A stretch of DNA of 64,000 bases from Cinclus cinclus (taxonomy: Eukaryota > Chordata > Aves > Passeriformes > Cinclidae): assembly GCF_963662255.1 (NCBI RefSeq), contig NC_085072.1:3261001-3325000 (forward strand), read 5' to 3'. This document shows positions 9,301-17,649 of this stretch, piece after piece. A model generated the notes under the pieces. The model saw only the letters and a program-made list of their open reading frames with translations, was not told the DNA's origin and did not search any database. The first letter of the stretch is position 1. Every line of letters starts with the position of its first letter. The position numbers and the translations under genes were made by a program.

Positions 9301-11392
9301 GGGCACCGATCAGAAGGTGACAAAGAGCAGCAGCCCTGGGCAGGTGCCACCCATGGGGCACCAGAAAATGCCACTGCAGGCTCTGGGGTCAGGACTAGCA
9401 GGGGGAATAATGGGGTACAAATTTTGGGTGGGGAACACATATGACAGCAGGGAGCTGTCTCCAGTCCCGGATCTGCCTGGGGACAGAGGTGGCACAAGAA
9501 TCCTGAGCCGGGATGGGGACAGAGGTGGCACAAGGAGCCCCCCCCACAGGATCCTGAGCCGGGATGGGGACAGAGGTGGCACAAGGAGCCCCCCCCACAG
9601 GATCCTGAGCCGGGATGGGGACAGAGGTGGCACAAGGAGCCCTCCCCCACAGGATCCTGAGCCGGGATGGGGACAGAGGTGGCACAAGGAGCCCCCCCCA
9701 CAGGATCCTGAGCCGGGATGGGGACAGAGGTGGCAGCCGCAGGTGAGTCAGGGTGGCTGTGCTGGCACCGGGCACCCAGGGGATACTTGGGGACAGCAGG
9801 GGGTGCAGAGCCATCACCTGGCTGTGGGACACCCCACAGCACCCCAAAGCCACTTGGGGAGCAGCCTCGAGGGGTTGGGGTCTGGTGGCACCTCCCGGGG
9901 CACAGCTGGAGCTGCCAGACCCTATAGTGACACTGGGGACCCCGAGGCAGGCTCTGAGGGACCCTGGGCAGTGTTTGCCCACGAGGACAGTGCCAGGCTG
10001 GAGAGGGGACAGCCAGTCCTGCAGCACGGAGTGGCACCGAGGGATCCAGGTGGGATCACACCACTCCAGGCCGTGGATCCTACAGCTGGCAGGACACCCC
10101 GTGGTGGCCCCGGTGACACGCAGGAGGACAAGGCCCTGTGCCACCCCAGCGAGGTGATCAGCAAAGGGACAATGAGAACGGGGATAGGGACAAAAATCTG
10201 GGAGCAGGGAGACGGAGCTGGGACGAGCAGCCCTGCTCGGTGGGATCAGACACAAAGGCTGCCTCAGGATTCTGCTCTTCCCAAAAATCCCAGCTTGGAG
10301 GAGAGAACTGAGCTTAACAGGATGGGACGGAACAGCTCAGCTCCACGGGAGGGACGTGCCAGGGGCACAAGATCCAGCCTTGGGGTGGCACTGAACCCTT
10401 CAACTCCCCCAAAAGAGACTTTTGGGCTCTCCTCCTGCCTCTCCTCCCACCCCAAAGCAGCGTGACCCCACTTTGGCAGGGCCCAGCACATTGTTTTGTG
10501 ACCTGGGCTTTGTATTTCCACCGGGATTTCCCCCCCTTCTCTAACGACATCCCGATATTGTCTCTCCTTCCCGGTCCTGCTCGCAGCTGGAAAGCTGCAG
10601 ATCCCCCCCTTGCAGCACTAAAAATATCCCACAGATTGTCCCATTCGAGTCCCCACCCCACAGCTCCAGAAAAACCCTCGGAGCTGGAACCAGGGGCTCT
10701 CTGCCCCCTGCTCCCCCTCAGTGCCAGGGAAGGCTCCAGGGCTGTGCCAGAGCACCCCCAGTGCCATCCCTCATCCCAGCCCACAGGACGGCCACTGGAG
10801 CCACCACCCCTGGATGCGACCTTCACATGGCTCCATCCCAGAGGTGACAACCCCAGAGGTGACAACCCTAGACCACGGAACAGTTGCTGGAGTCACCACC
10901 CTCAGGTGTCACCTTCACATGGCTCCATCCCAGAGGTGACAACCCCAGAGGTGACAACCCCAAACCACAGGAGCCACCTCCTTTGCGTGTCACCTTCACA
11001 TGGCTCCATCCTAGAGGTGACAACCCTGGACCACGGGAGCCACCGCTGTCAGGTGTCACCCTCACATGGCTCCATCCTAGAGGTGACAACCCGAGACCAC
11101 GGGAGCCACGTCCCTTGCATGTCACCTTCACACGGCTCCATTCCAGAAGTGACAACCCCAGAGGTGACAACCCCAGCACACGGCAGGCTCACTCACCTTC
11201 GACCGACGACGTTTTCAACCTCCTGCAGACGTTCTGCACACCGCCATAGGAGTCGTTGAGCCGGGCCACGGCCTCGGCGCTCCTCAGCTCCATGAGGTTC
11301 CTGAGCTCCACCATGGAGCACCCAAAGTCCCCCTCATGGTTGCCCTCGGCCACCGAGTTCCCGGGGTGGTGGTCGGCCACGTTGTTCGTCAT
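124..11392 (-). CDS. ATP2B4: Plasma membrane Ca2+-transporting ATPase 4 (PMCA4), 5' part of a multi-exon gene, continues beyond the left end
   Basis: This P2B-type ATPase exports cytosolic Ca2+ across the plasma membrane using ATP and is regulated by calmodulin at its C-terminus, which is outside the window. The conceptual product reads: N-terminal domain (residues 1-95), TM1 (about 96-122), TM2 (about 153-170), actuator domain with TGES (241-244), a lysine-rich loop, TM3 and TM4 with the PEGLP Ca-site motif (411-415), and the phosphorylation motif DKTGT (Asp454, or 466 with the optional exon). I chose ATP2B4 over ATP2B1-3 because of [12 protein letters not shown] in the loop, THYRQIP after the phosphorylation site and the N-terminus beginning [13 protein letters not shown]. 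All eight constitutive exons have GT-AG boundaries and compatible phases (mostly phase 1). One exon has a 1-base insertion. The remaining catalytic domain, TM5-TM10 and tail lie left of position 1. Confidence 0.95.
439..653 (-). CDS. ATP2B4: ATP2B4 exon encoding TM3 and TM4
   Basis: The exon is 215 nt, entering in phase 1 and leaving in phase 0. It encodes TM3 ([21 protein letters not shown]), an extracellular loop ([15 protein letters not shown]) and TM4 with [18 protein letters not shown]; the PEGLP proline kink and glutamate form the Ca2+ site. The acceptor CCCCAG ends at 654 and the donor is GTCAAG|GTGAGG at 439/438. The 5' edge of the exon with its acceptor has been copied into the neighbouring intron at about 832-881. 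Confidence 0.97.
656..1170. repeat. Minisatellite in ATP2B4 intron (GAGGTGAGGGGACACAGGG family)
   Basis: Roughly 15 variant copies, about 30-34 bp, of GATGAGGTGAGGGGACACAG plus GGGACAGGGATAG. The array begins at the exon acceptor itself. Inside it, 832 to about 881 repeats 632 to about 681, so the copied block includes exon bases. Confidence 0.85.
1204..1365 (-). CDS. ATP2B4: ATP2B4 exon, phospholipid-binding loop
   Basis: The exon is 162 nt and encodes [19 protein letters not shown], an acidic/basic segment ([18 protein letters not shown]) and [17 protein letters not shown] just before TM3. The acceptor is CTGTAG ending at 1366 and the donor is GGCAG|GTGAG at 1204/1203. Phase is 1 on both sides. 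The wording of this loop is the strongest evidence for ATP2B4 rather than ATP2B1, 2 or 3. The basic segment is the acidic-phospholipid sensing region in this family. Confidence 0.97.
1366..3263. other. ATP2B4 intron, no other gene seen
   Basis: Intron between the site-A exon and the loop exon. Apart from a GA-rich stretch at 2214-2275 (AGAGAGAG blocks) I see no array, transposon or conserved-looking island. Open frames here lack family similarity. Confidence 0.6.
3264..3299 (-). CDS. ATP2B4: ATP2B4 optional 36-nt exon (splice site A)
   Basis: This micro-exon was found by looking for the site-A peptide of PMCA4. On the minus strand an acceptor TTTGAACAG is followed by exactly 36 nt and then the donor CAAAG|GTAACG. 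Phase 1 in and out gives 12 residues ending APENRNK, which join to AKTQDG in the next exon. In mammals PMCA4 site A is also a 36-nt cassette exon inserted or skipped by tissue; it lies between the actuator domain and the phospholipid-binding region. Skipping leaves the frame intact here too. Length, phase and peptide all agree. Confidence 0.9.
3300..4727. other. ATP2B4 intron upstream of site A
   Basis: Intron of about 1.4 kb. Mixed-composition sequence without an obvious repeat. The last 15 bases before the optional exon (minus strand CTCTTTGAACAG) form a short, weak pyrimidine tract, in keeping with regulated inclusion. Confidence 0.6.
4728..4853 (-). CDS. ATP2B4: ATP2B4 exon, end of actuator domain and start of loop
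   Basis: The exon is 126 nt, phase 1 to phase 1, and encodes [19 protein letters not shown] then [22 protein letters not shown]. The acceptor CGCCAG ends at 4854 and the donor is AAAG|GTGAGA at 4728/4727. The end of this exon starts the lysine-rich insert that is variable among PMCAs. It can splice in phase either to the optional exon at 3264-3299 or straight to the exon at 1204-1365. Confidence 0.96.
4908..5020 (-). mobile_element. CR1 LINE 3'-end fragment
   Basis: The plus strand shows the antisense CR1 signature: AGAATTCCAGACTGGTTTGG, then GGATGGGACCTTCAACCCC, GACTGCTCCAAGCCC and GAGCCTGGCCTTGGACACC. CR1 is the dominant LINE family of birds, and its 3' ends carry this block. It sits inside a 220-nt ATP2B4 intron and fills about half of it. 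Confidence 0.8.
5074..5200 (-). CDS. ATP2B4: ATP2B4 exon with TGES motif, carries a +1 frameshift
   Basis: The exon encodes [12 protein letters not shown], then [14 protein letters not shown] and ending DKDPMLLSG. It includes the TGES loop of the actuator domain that dephosphorylates the enzyme. The acceptor is CCCAG before 5200 and the donor is TCAG|GTGAGG at 5074/5073. Both edges are phase 1, so the length should be a multiple of three, but it is 127 nt. The plus strand reads CATTTGCCC at 5158-5166 where CATTGCCC would keep the frame; as given, the frame meets TGA right after the GGC-AAA codons. An assembly or read error in a T run is the simplest explanation; a real null allele cannot be excluded. 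Confidence 0.93.
5630..6215. repeat. Intronic minisatellite (CCTGGATAAGGAAATGTTCC family)
   Basis: About 20 imperfect copies of an approximately 29-30 bp unit containing CTCCTGGATAAGGAAA, with variants ATGAGGAAATACCCACTG and ATAAAGGAAACCCTCCC. It lies in the intron between the exons at 5200 and 6388. Confidence 0.85.
6388..6645 (-). CDS. ATP2B4: ATP2B4 exon encoding TM2 and start of actuator domain
   Basis: The exon is 258 nt, phase 1 to phase 1, and encodes about residues 132-217. It starts [21 protein letters not shown], crosses TM2 ([19 protein letters not shown]), and continues with [18 protein letters not shown] and [16 protein letters not shown]. The acceptor is GGGCAG ending at 6646 and the donor is TACG|GTGAG at 6388/6387. 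The intron to its right starts directly in a GGGATAACCCCACA-type minisatellite. Confidence 0.97.
6655..6985. repeat. Intronic minisatellite (GGGATAACCCCACA family)
   Basis: More than 20 copies of a 13-15 bp unit GGGATAACCCCACACG, alternating with GGGAGAATTCCCATT. The array begins about 10 bp from the TM2 exon acceptor and ends about 45 bp before the next exon, so it makes up most of the intron. GGGAGAATTCCC is itself a perfect inverted repeat apart from its centre. Confidence 0.85.
7030..7227 (-). CDS. ATP2B4: ATP2B4 exon encoding TM1
   Basis: The exon is 198 nt, phase 1 to phase 1, and encodes residues 66-131. It runs from [17 protein letters not shown] through the hydrophobic segment [20 protein letters not shown] (TM1) to PPGGDNE. 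The acceptor is CCCTCAG before 7227 and the donor is GAGC|GTGAG at 7030/7029. A six-copy 55-56 bp array begins about 20 bp beyond the acceptor, so the branch-point region lies inside repeat DNA. Confidence 0.96.
7250..7567. repeat. Six-copy 55-56 bp tandem repeat next to the TM1 exon acceptor
   Basis: Copies begin at 7250, 7305, 7361, 7416, 7472 and 7528. Each contains AAATCCCACTGCTGGCACCA, GAATTCTGTGGGGTTCCC and AAACTGGGATGAG. Copies differ mainly at AGGG versus ACAG and GAGGG versus GAGATC, which suggests alternate-unit (higher-order) duplication. Confidence 0.9.
7655..7876. repeat. AT-rich minisatellite (ATCAAAATCATTCCT family)
   Basis: About 14 diverged copies of a 15-17 bp unit ATCAAAATCATTCCTT with variants. 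It stands out as AT-rich between GC-rich neighbours. Confidence 0.8.
8264..8518. repeat. G-rich steps followed by a 200-nt uninterrupted purine tract
   Basis: Positions 8264-8310 hold four GGGGGGATAAAA steps. From 8319 to 8518 every base of the plus strand is A or G: first GGGAGAAGAAGGAAA units, then about eleven 12-bp GGGAGAGGAAAA units. Mirror symmetry makes it a candidate triplex (H-DNA) former. Confidence 0.9.
8520..9480. other. ATP2B4 intron, nothing distinctive
   Basis: GC-rich sequence between arrays. I see no exon, transposon or strong repeat here apart from two nearby copies of GGACACCCCCTGCCAGCCCC at 8822-8880. Confidence 0.5.
9486..9735. repeat. Five-copy 51-52 bp tandem repeat
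   Basis: Copies are anchored at TCCTGAGCCGGGATGGGGAC, starting at 9501, 9552, 9603, 9655 and 9706, each followed by AGAGGTGGCACAAGGAGCC and a C run. It lies in the long intron before the first coding exon's donor. Confidence 0.9.
9740..10800. other. ATP2B4 intron, nothing distinctive
   Basis: Unique-looking GC-rich intron sequence. A long plus-strand open frame crosses it but has no recognisable domain and starts in the adjacent repeat. Confidence 0.5.
10815..11180. repeat. Minisatellite next to the first coding exon (CACATGGCTCCATCC family)
   Basis: Five copies of TTCACATGGCTCCATCCCAG followed by one or two AGGTGACAACCC steps, at about 10822, 10915, 10997, 11063 and 11128. The array stops about 15 bp from the donor of the exon ending at 11197. 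The steps AGGTGACAACC contain nuclear-receptor-like half sites, but this may be chance. Confidence 0.85.
11197..11392 (-). CDS. ATP2B4: ATP2B4 first coding exon, N-terminus
   Basis: The exon encodes residues 1-65 plus the first base of codon 66, starting [13 protein letters not shown] and ending RLKTSSVEG. The start is at 11392-11390; the context GCG-ATG-A has a purine at -3, and the downstream N-terminal motifs ([22 protein letters not shown]) are typical of PMCAs. The donor GT is at 11196-11195 in GAAG|GTGAG. The 5' edge of the exon is unclear: a weak acceptor (CCACCCCAG) ends at 11428, and GC-rich sequence without obvious pyrimidine tract continues to the right, so 5' UTR and possibly a promoter lie there. 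Confidence 0.94.
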
Positions 11393-12030
11393 CGCGTCAC
11401 GGTGACGGTGCCACCGGCGCGGCGCTCCTGGGGTGGCCTCGCTGGCGGCTCCGGGTGGGGGGGATGCTCCCTATGGGGGGCTCCTTCCCTGGGGGCTTCC
11501 CGGAGTGGGGAAGGGGCGGTTCTAGCCGAGCCCAAGTTGTGGGGATGAAGGTGTAAACAGGATGTGCATGTTACCGCGGAGGCGACCTTAGCAACGCCCG
11601 GCGTGCAGCTCCTGCAGCGGGAGGAGGAGGAGGAGGAGGAGGAGGAGGAGGAGGGCTCCCTGGATACCACAGCAACTGGAGCTGTGAAAACAACCGTGGG
11701 AAACAAAAATACCGGCGTTAGCAGGGCTTGGGAAGGAGCGAGGAGCGCCACGGGGCGGGAAAGGGGAGCGGGGCTGCCCCAAGGCGGGGGTTTTGAGGGA
11801 GGACGTGGGGTCAGCTTTGGGCAAAAATTCCTGGGTGAGAAGTTGAGCTCCGGAGTGTGAAGCGAGGAAAATCGGCAGCTGTGGGGCCGGGCAGGAAAAG
11901 AGCCCAGGTGGTTCTTCACTTCCAGCCCAGACAAACCCTCCCATGGATTTCGGGTTAAAAATACCCCTCAGCAGTGGGAAACAGCTGCTTCCTCCCCTGG
12001 GCTGCAGCATCGCTCCTCGCCCTGCTGGCA
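11393..12030 (-). promoter_or_regulatory. GC-rich region upstream of the ATP2B4 start codon (5' UTR, possible proximal promoter)
   Basis: The stretch directly 5' of the start codon on the minus strand is rich in CpG and contains a (GGA)n run at 11620-11652. Part must be 5' UTR. A weak acceptor at 11429-11428 would make the coding exon the second exon, as in mammals; otherwise a promoter lies here. The sequence alone does not decide. Confidence 0.35.
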
Positions 12031-12039
12031 GGTAGGGAA

Positions 12040-12470
12040 CAATCCCAATGTCCCAGTATCCTAATTTCCCAAAAACCCTATATCCCAGTATCTCAACATC
12101 CCAGTATTCCAATATCTCAATATCCCAACATCCTGTTATCCCAAAATCCCTATATCCTGATATCCCAAAATCCCAGCATTCCAATGTCTCAATATCCTGA
12201 TATCCCAATATCCCAAATTCCCAAAATCCCAATGTCCCAATATCTTGATATCCCACTATCCCAAATTCCTAAAGTAAAAATATCCTGATATCCCAACATC
12301 CCAATATCCCTACACCCAAGTATCCAAAATTTCCAAAATAAATTCCCCAAATCCCAATACCCCGATATCCCAATACCCCAAAATCCAGATATCCCAATAT
12401 CCCAAATTCCTCAAACCCCAATATCCCAAATTTCCATAATCCCAAATTCCCAATACCCTGATATCCATGG
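12040..12470. repeat. Short-period array (ATATCCCAAA family)
   Basis: Dozens of variable 8-10 bp units such as AATATCCCAAAATCCC, with GATATCCC and AACATCCC variants, running to about 12470. Confidence 0.85.
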
Positions 12471-13139
12471 GAAAGGGGCTGCAGCTCCCCATGGGCTCTA
12501 CATCAGCTGGGAGATGCTGCAGGAACCACGGAAGACAAGTGGCAGAGAAGCCACCAAAACCTCGGAGTTTCTCAGAACTGAGATTTTTTTGTCAATGACC
12601 TGCGGCTCCCTGAGGGCAGCCTGTGGCTCTCAGTGTCCCCAAGTGCTGCCACAATCCCCCAGAGAGGACAGGGGAGCCCCAAAACTGCTTCAACCAAGCC
12701 AGGCAGGGACCACGAGCATCCCAGAGCTCCCCCATTCCTCAGGGATTTGGGGGCTGGGATGCCCTGCTGGGATTTCAGAGTTCTAGAGACAAATAGGGAC
12801 ATGGAGGGAACAGCACAGGCCAGAGGGAAAAAGGGATTTTTGTCAGCCAGGGTTAGCTGTGTTCCCAAGCTCCAGGGAAGCTCCCGGCACTCCAGAGGCA
12901 AAAAGGCTGCGAGGGGAAGCTCTCGTGGAGAGAAAATAAAATCTTCCTAAGGGCAAAATAAATAAAGAACACCAAGGGAACGGCCAGTCCATCTGAGACA
13001 GGGCCCAGGGGTGGCAGAGCAGGATGGCGAGGGACAGGGATGGACAGGAGGGAGGAGGGACAATGTCCACTGCTGATCCCAGGAGCACACGAGATGCATC
13101 AGCCCTCACCAACCCCACAGAGAGGCACCAAATCAGCGC

Positions 13140-13455
13140 AGAGCTGTCCCAAAACTGCCCCAATTCCAGCCCCAGGGCTGTCCCAATTCCAGCCCCAGGA
13201 CCGTTCCCAAAACTGCGCCAGTTCCAGCCCCAGGACTGTCCAAATTCCAGCCCCAGAATTGTCCCCAAACTGCCCCAATTCCAGCCCCGGGGCTGTCCCA
13301 ATTCCAGCCCCAGGACCGTTCCCAAAACTGCACCAGTTCCAGCCCCAGGACTGTCCAAATTCCAGCCCCAGAATTGTCCCCAAACTGCTCCAATTCCAGC
13401 CCCAGGACTGTCCCAGTTCCAGCCCCAGGACTGTCCCACACCACCCCAATTCCAC
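13140..13455. repeat. Minisatellite (AATTCCAGCCCCAGGACTG family)
   Basis: About 12 copies of a 24-26 bp unit, CAATTCCAGCCCCAGGACTG plus TCCC, with a longer period of about 120 bp visible where blocks containing CCGTTCCCAAAACTG repeat at 13200 and 13314. Confidence 0.85.
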
Positions 13456-13659
13456 ACCCAGCCATGGGGACTTTTCAATCTCTGGGGCAGCACAACCCCA
13501 AAGAACCAAACCCACCAAACCCCTCCCTCAGGAGCAGCTCCTTATCGGGCCAGCAGCACTCCCAGGGCATTATCAGGACACCACAGGTACCAACTGAACC
13601 TCGGGGACAGCAGTGACACTGTCAGAATGTCCCCACCTCGGCAGGGACCTGTGCCCCAG

Positions 13660-14000
13660 CTGCAGGAGTGGGGACACTGGGATGGGGGACGCTGGGGTGG
13701 GGACACTGGGATTGGGAAAATGGGGATGGGGACACTGGAATGGGGACACTAAAAGGGGCTGAAAGGACACAGGGATGAGGACACTGGGGTGGGGGGTAAT
13801 GAGGTGGGAGCACAGGGACTGGGAGAATGGGGATGGGGGACACAAGGATGGGGACAAGGGGATGGAGGGGCACTGGGACTGGAAAAATGGGGATGGGGAC
13901 ACAGGAACTGGGAACACTGGGATGGGGACACAGGGGTGGAACAAAGGGACACGGACACAAGGATAGGGGACACAGGGATAGTGAACACAGGAACAGGGAC
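13660..14000. repeat. G-rich minisatellite (GGGGACACTGGGATGG family)
   Basis: Irregular 15-25 bp units built from GGGGACACTGGGATGGGG, GGGAAAATGGGGATGG and GACACAGGG. All G runs are on the plus strand. Confidence 0.75.
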
Positions 14001-14149
14001 ACTGCAGCTCCCAGGACACCCAAAATCCCATCCAGCAGGAACCACTGGGATGCTCCTGCATCCCTGCCCATTCCCAGCCCCGTTATCCCACGAGGAGAGC
14101 TGAGCTCATCCATCCCTGCAAGGCAGCAGCTCCCGGCAGCGGGAAGCAG

Positions 14150-14345
14150 GAGGTGGCAGGCCCAATTAAGCAGGCTCCTGCTGATTAAGAGAAAAAACGA
14201 TAATTCCCCCACCCCACCACGCTCATTTCCTCCTCTTTCATAGCAACCAGTGCTGTCTGAGGAGAGCTCAGAGGTTAAGAGGGAGACAGTTAATTAATAC
14301 GGTAACGGCCTAGCCCTTAATTACCCCTGAAGGAGCTCACGGGGT
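14150..14345. promoter_or_regulatory. AT-rich island with TAAT cores, candidate conserved enhancer
   Basis: This island contrasts with GC-rich arrays on both sides. It contains CCCAATTAAG, GATTAAGAG, AGTTAATTAATACGG and CCCTTAATTACCCC, typical homeodomain-type cores, plus an inverted repeat AGCAGG-CT-CCTGCT at 14169-14182. It is non-coding. The call rests only on composition and motif density. Confidence 0.35.
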
Positions 14346-14351
14346 AGTGAT

Positions 14352-14824
14352 CAGCACCATCCCTGTGTCCCACCGTGAGATTCCAGCCTGGAATTCACTC
14401 TGTCCTGGGGGAAAGGAGGGATCCAGCACCATCCCTGTGTCCCACCGTGAGATTCCAGCCTGGAATTCACTCTGTCCTGGGGGAAAGGAGGGATCAGCAC
14501 CATCCCTGTGTCCCACCGTGAGATTCCAGCCTGGAATTCACTCTGTCCTGGGGGAAAGGAGGGATCAGCACCATCCCTGTGTCCCACCGTGAGATTCCAG
14601 CCTGGAATTCACTCTGTCCTGGGGGAAAGGAGGGATCAGCACCATCCCTGTGTCCCACCGTGAGACTCCAGCCTGGAATTCACTCTGTCCTAGGGGAAAG
14701 GAGGGATCCAGCACCATCCCTGTGTCCCACCGTGAGATTCCAGCCTGGAATTCACTCTGTCCTGGGGGAAAGGAGGGATCCAGCACCATCCCTGTGTCCC
14801 ACCGTGAGATTCCAGCCTGGAACC
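14352..14824. repeat. Seven-copy 71-72 bp tandem repeat with internal hairpin
   Basis: Copies begin with CAGCACCATCCCTGTGTCC at 14352, 14424, 14495, 14566, 14637, 14709 and 14781. They are nearly identical, so the array is young. Each complete unit contains ATTCCAG-C-CTGGAAT, a 7-bp inverted repeat around one base; the last, partial copy ends inside it. Confidence 0.93.
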
Positions 14825-14829
14825 TAAGG

Positions 14830-16560
14830 TGTGGGATGCTGGCTACTCTGAGCACCCTTCCCCAGCCATTCTGGGATCACAGCCCCATTCCTGTCCCTGC
14901 CCCATGCCACCAGCACAGGCTCCCTGCCCAAGCTGGGAAGGATCCACCCAGATCTGAGCCATGGCTCTGAGGAGCTCCCAGTGACTCCAGCAGGTTCTGC
15001 CCTTCACTCTGGGAATTCATTCCCAGAGCCCCAGCCCTGGAGAGGAACCACTTCTCCCTGAGAACATCCTGGGTGGGAGAGGAGCGGTGACCTGTGCTGA
15101 CACCACCTGTGTCACCTCCCAGATGCCATCCCTGAGGAGTTGGGGATCCATCCCCGGAGCCCCCGGGGTGTGAGGGGAGGAAGGAGCAGGCTCCAGGCAG
15201 GAGGAGCTGGCGAGGAGCGGCGGAGCAGACGCGGTGCTGCAGCTGAACCTGCCCGGAATAATAAACGGCAGCACGGCACCTCTGTCCTGCCAGGGACAGT
15301 GCCCGCGGCCAGGGCCACCAGCCCAGTGTCCCCTGTGCCCACCCCAGCCCCGGGACCCGCTGGGTTTGACCCCCGAGAGGTGAAACTGCTCGAAAAGCGA
15401 CGAGGAAAAATTAATCAGCTGGAGATGCCACAAGTGACAACTTGAGCCAAGCCGTGGGTGGCCCTGCTGCCATGCTGGTGGCACTGCTGATGGCACCAGG
15501 AGCCTGGCACGTGCCGTGGTTGGGTGCCTGGGCAAGGACAGGGATCCTCCTGTCTCAGGACATGGGATCGGATCCCGGTGGATGGACAGGAGCACTGCTC
15601 TGTCCTCCCACGGATGATCAGAGATGGAGCAACCCCTGCTCAAGCTCACGAGGTTTTTCCATTGATCCACCAAGGATGAAATCCATGCCCCAACTCAGCT
15701 TCTCCAGCTGGGGACATGTCCCACTCACCAGACCAAAAAAAAGCAACACCAGCCACCACATTCCCTGCCCAGAGCCACAAATCCCAGCTTGGATCCCAGG
15801 ATGGAGCAAGCTGGGATCACCTTCCCCAAGCACCTGGATCCCAGCCCCACACTCCGCCCCCCGCCCTGGGCAGCACCCACCGGGGTCCATCTCCTCTCCC
15901 ACTTTGGGAATGGGGTGTTGGGAACACTTGGCTGCCTGAGGTTGCCATGGCAAACTCAATGTAAAGCTGTCAGGGATGTTGTTTATGTTGCCAAGTGGGG
16001 AGGAAGGGGAAAAAAAGAAAAATTTTTTTAAAAAAAAATCAATTCCCCCAAAATTAGCCTTCTTTGGCTGGAGTTTGAGATTTTTTTTTTTTTCTCGTTG
16101 GGAATCCGAAGCTGCATCCACAGTGGGATGAGAGAAGCTGCACGGACAGAGCCGCTCTCCAGATGGACTAACGGACCCCAAGAGCCAAAGCAGTGAATTA
16201 AAGCAGGAAAATGGGCTTGGAGCACTTTTCCTGCTCTGCTGGCTGAGAATTGTCCCTGGAGAACAGCACAGCTCTCTCTGCCCACCACAGGGACCCAGTG
16301 GAAGTGGCACTGGGAGGGGAGAGGGAGGGGAAAATCCTCTGGAATGGCTCCATCCAGGGAGGAAATCACCGCGAAATCCATGGGGAGGAGGGGAACTGGG
16401 GAGGGAGACGAGACCCCCTTGTAGTGGGGGGACCCCATTCCCAGCAGGGGGAACGCACTTGGACCATTCCAACAGGTGACAGCCTTGGGGACACGGGAGG
16501 GGACACGACCCCCACACACCGGGGCCGGGCCACCTGGCCAGGTGCAGCACGTGGTGCCCA
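14830..16560. other. No gene seen; two A/T-rich runs
   Basis: GC-rich sequence without arrays. Around 16010-16095 there are A and T runs. The neighbouring long minus-strand open frame has no recognisable domain. Confidence 0.5.
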
Positions 16561-16568
16561 TCCCGCGG

Positions 16569-17400
16569 TGATATTTTTTTTTTTTTTTTTTTTTTTTTTT
16601 GGAGCGGGGGGGGGGGGATTTGAGGGGTCCCCATTTCCCGTCTCCCGGAGCTCCCGAGGAGCCCCGTGGCCAGCGGGGAGGGGAGCGGGGGTGCCCCGGT
16701 AGCCTCGGGGGCCCCTCCCCTGCACACTCACCAAATCGCAATGTGCAGATGGCAGCGGCTCCCAGCTCCTGCTCCTGCCTGTTCCCAGCAACACCCCTGG
16801 CAAGGAAAACCTTCCCTCCTTAACCCCTCCGGTGCCGGGCGCCCCGCCAGCCCACCCGCGGGGGACACCGCGGCCAGGCCACCGTGTCACCTCCTGCGGC
16901 GGGGGGAGGAGACAAGGCGGTGGCTCGGAGGGACAAACCTCGGAGGGTTAAGGGGACATCCCAGCCAGGATTGTCACCCTCGGAGGGAAGGCGAGGAGGG
17001 GCAGGATGGCAGAAGGTCACGGTGGCGGAACCTCCATCCCGGTGCCACGAAGGGGACACTTAGGGACTCCTGACACTCGGGGACCTTGTGCCAGCACCGT
17101 GCAGCTCAGGGGGACCTGTCCCCATCCAGCTCCGGAGGATCTGTCCTCTGTCCCCTGGTGTCCCCTCGCCCCGGGGCTGCTGCAGGTGCCGAAAGCAGAA
17201 GCGGTGGCACCCGGGGACAGCCACCTGTGGCACCCGCGGGATGTCCCCTCCTCCCACCGCAGCATCCGCTTCCTCCTGGAGTGAGCGCCAGGGGTGGGGA
17301 CAGCGACATCGCCCTGCCCGGAGGGGCTCCCCCCGCCCCGCACATCGCCGAACGTCCCCGGTGCCACCCCCGCCACTCCTTGGGGACACACCAGAGTCAC
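16569..17400. promoter_or_regulatory. CpG-rich block with a minus-strand donor site, candidate alternative first exon/promoter
   Basis: A 27-T run (16574-16600) is followed by CpG-dense sequence. On the minus strand GCGATTTG|GTGAGTGTGC gives a near-ideal donor with GT at 16731-16730. ATP2B4 in mammals has 5' untranslated exons far upstream, so this is one of several places where such an exon might end. I see no promoter motif that decides it. Confidence 0.25.
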
Positions 17401-17577
17401 ACCGTGCCACGGGGGACACCCCAGGGACGGCCAGACCCCCCCACCTCGTTCCCCTGGTGGGGCACAGGGGGAAGGAGCTCCATCCTGCAAGGGTAGGGGG
17501 AATAAAAGTTGGGGGGGGATTGCCCTGGAAAAGGAGCTGGAAAACGCCCAGGAAGCGCCGTGCCAGGGAAACCGAGT

Positions 17578-17642
17578 CACCAAGCGAGTCACCAGGCGAG
17601 TGACAAAGCGAGTGACAAAGCGAGTGACAAAGCAGTCACGGA
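17578..17642. repeat. Short tandem repeat (GAGTGACAAAGC family)
   Basis: Five to six copies of a 12-bp unit CGAGTCACCAAG / CGAGTGACAAAG. Confidence 0.8.
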
Positions 17643-17649
17643 GCAGCGG

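Noticed and set aside
14352..14824. Regular repeats reminiscent of a CRISPR array
   Set aside because: Units are head-to-tail without unique spacers, and the host is a vertebrate.
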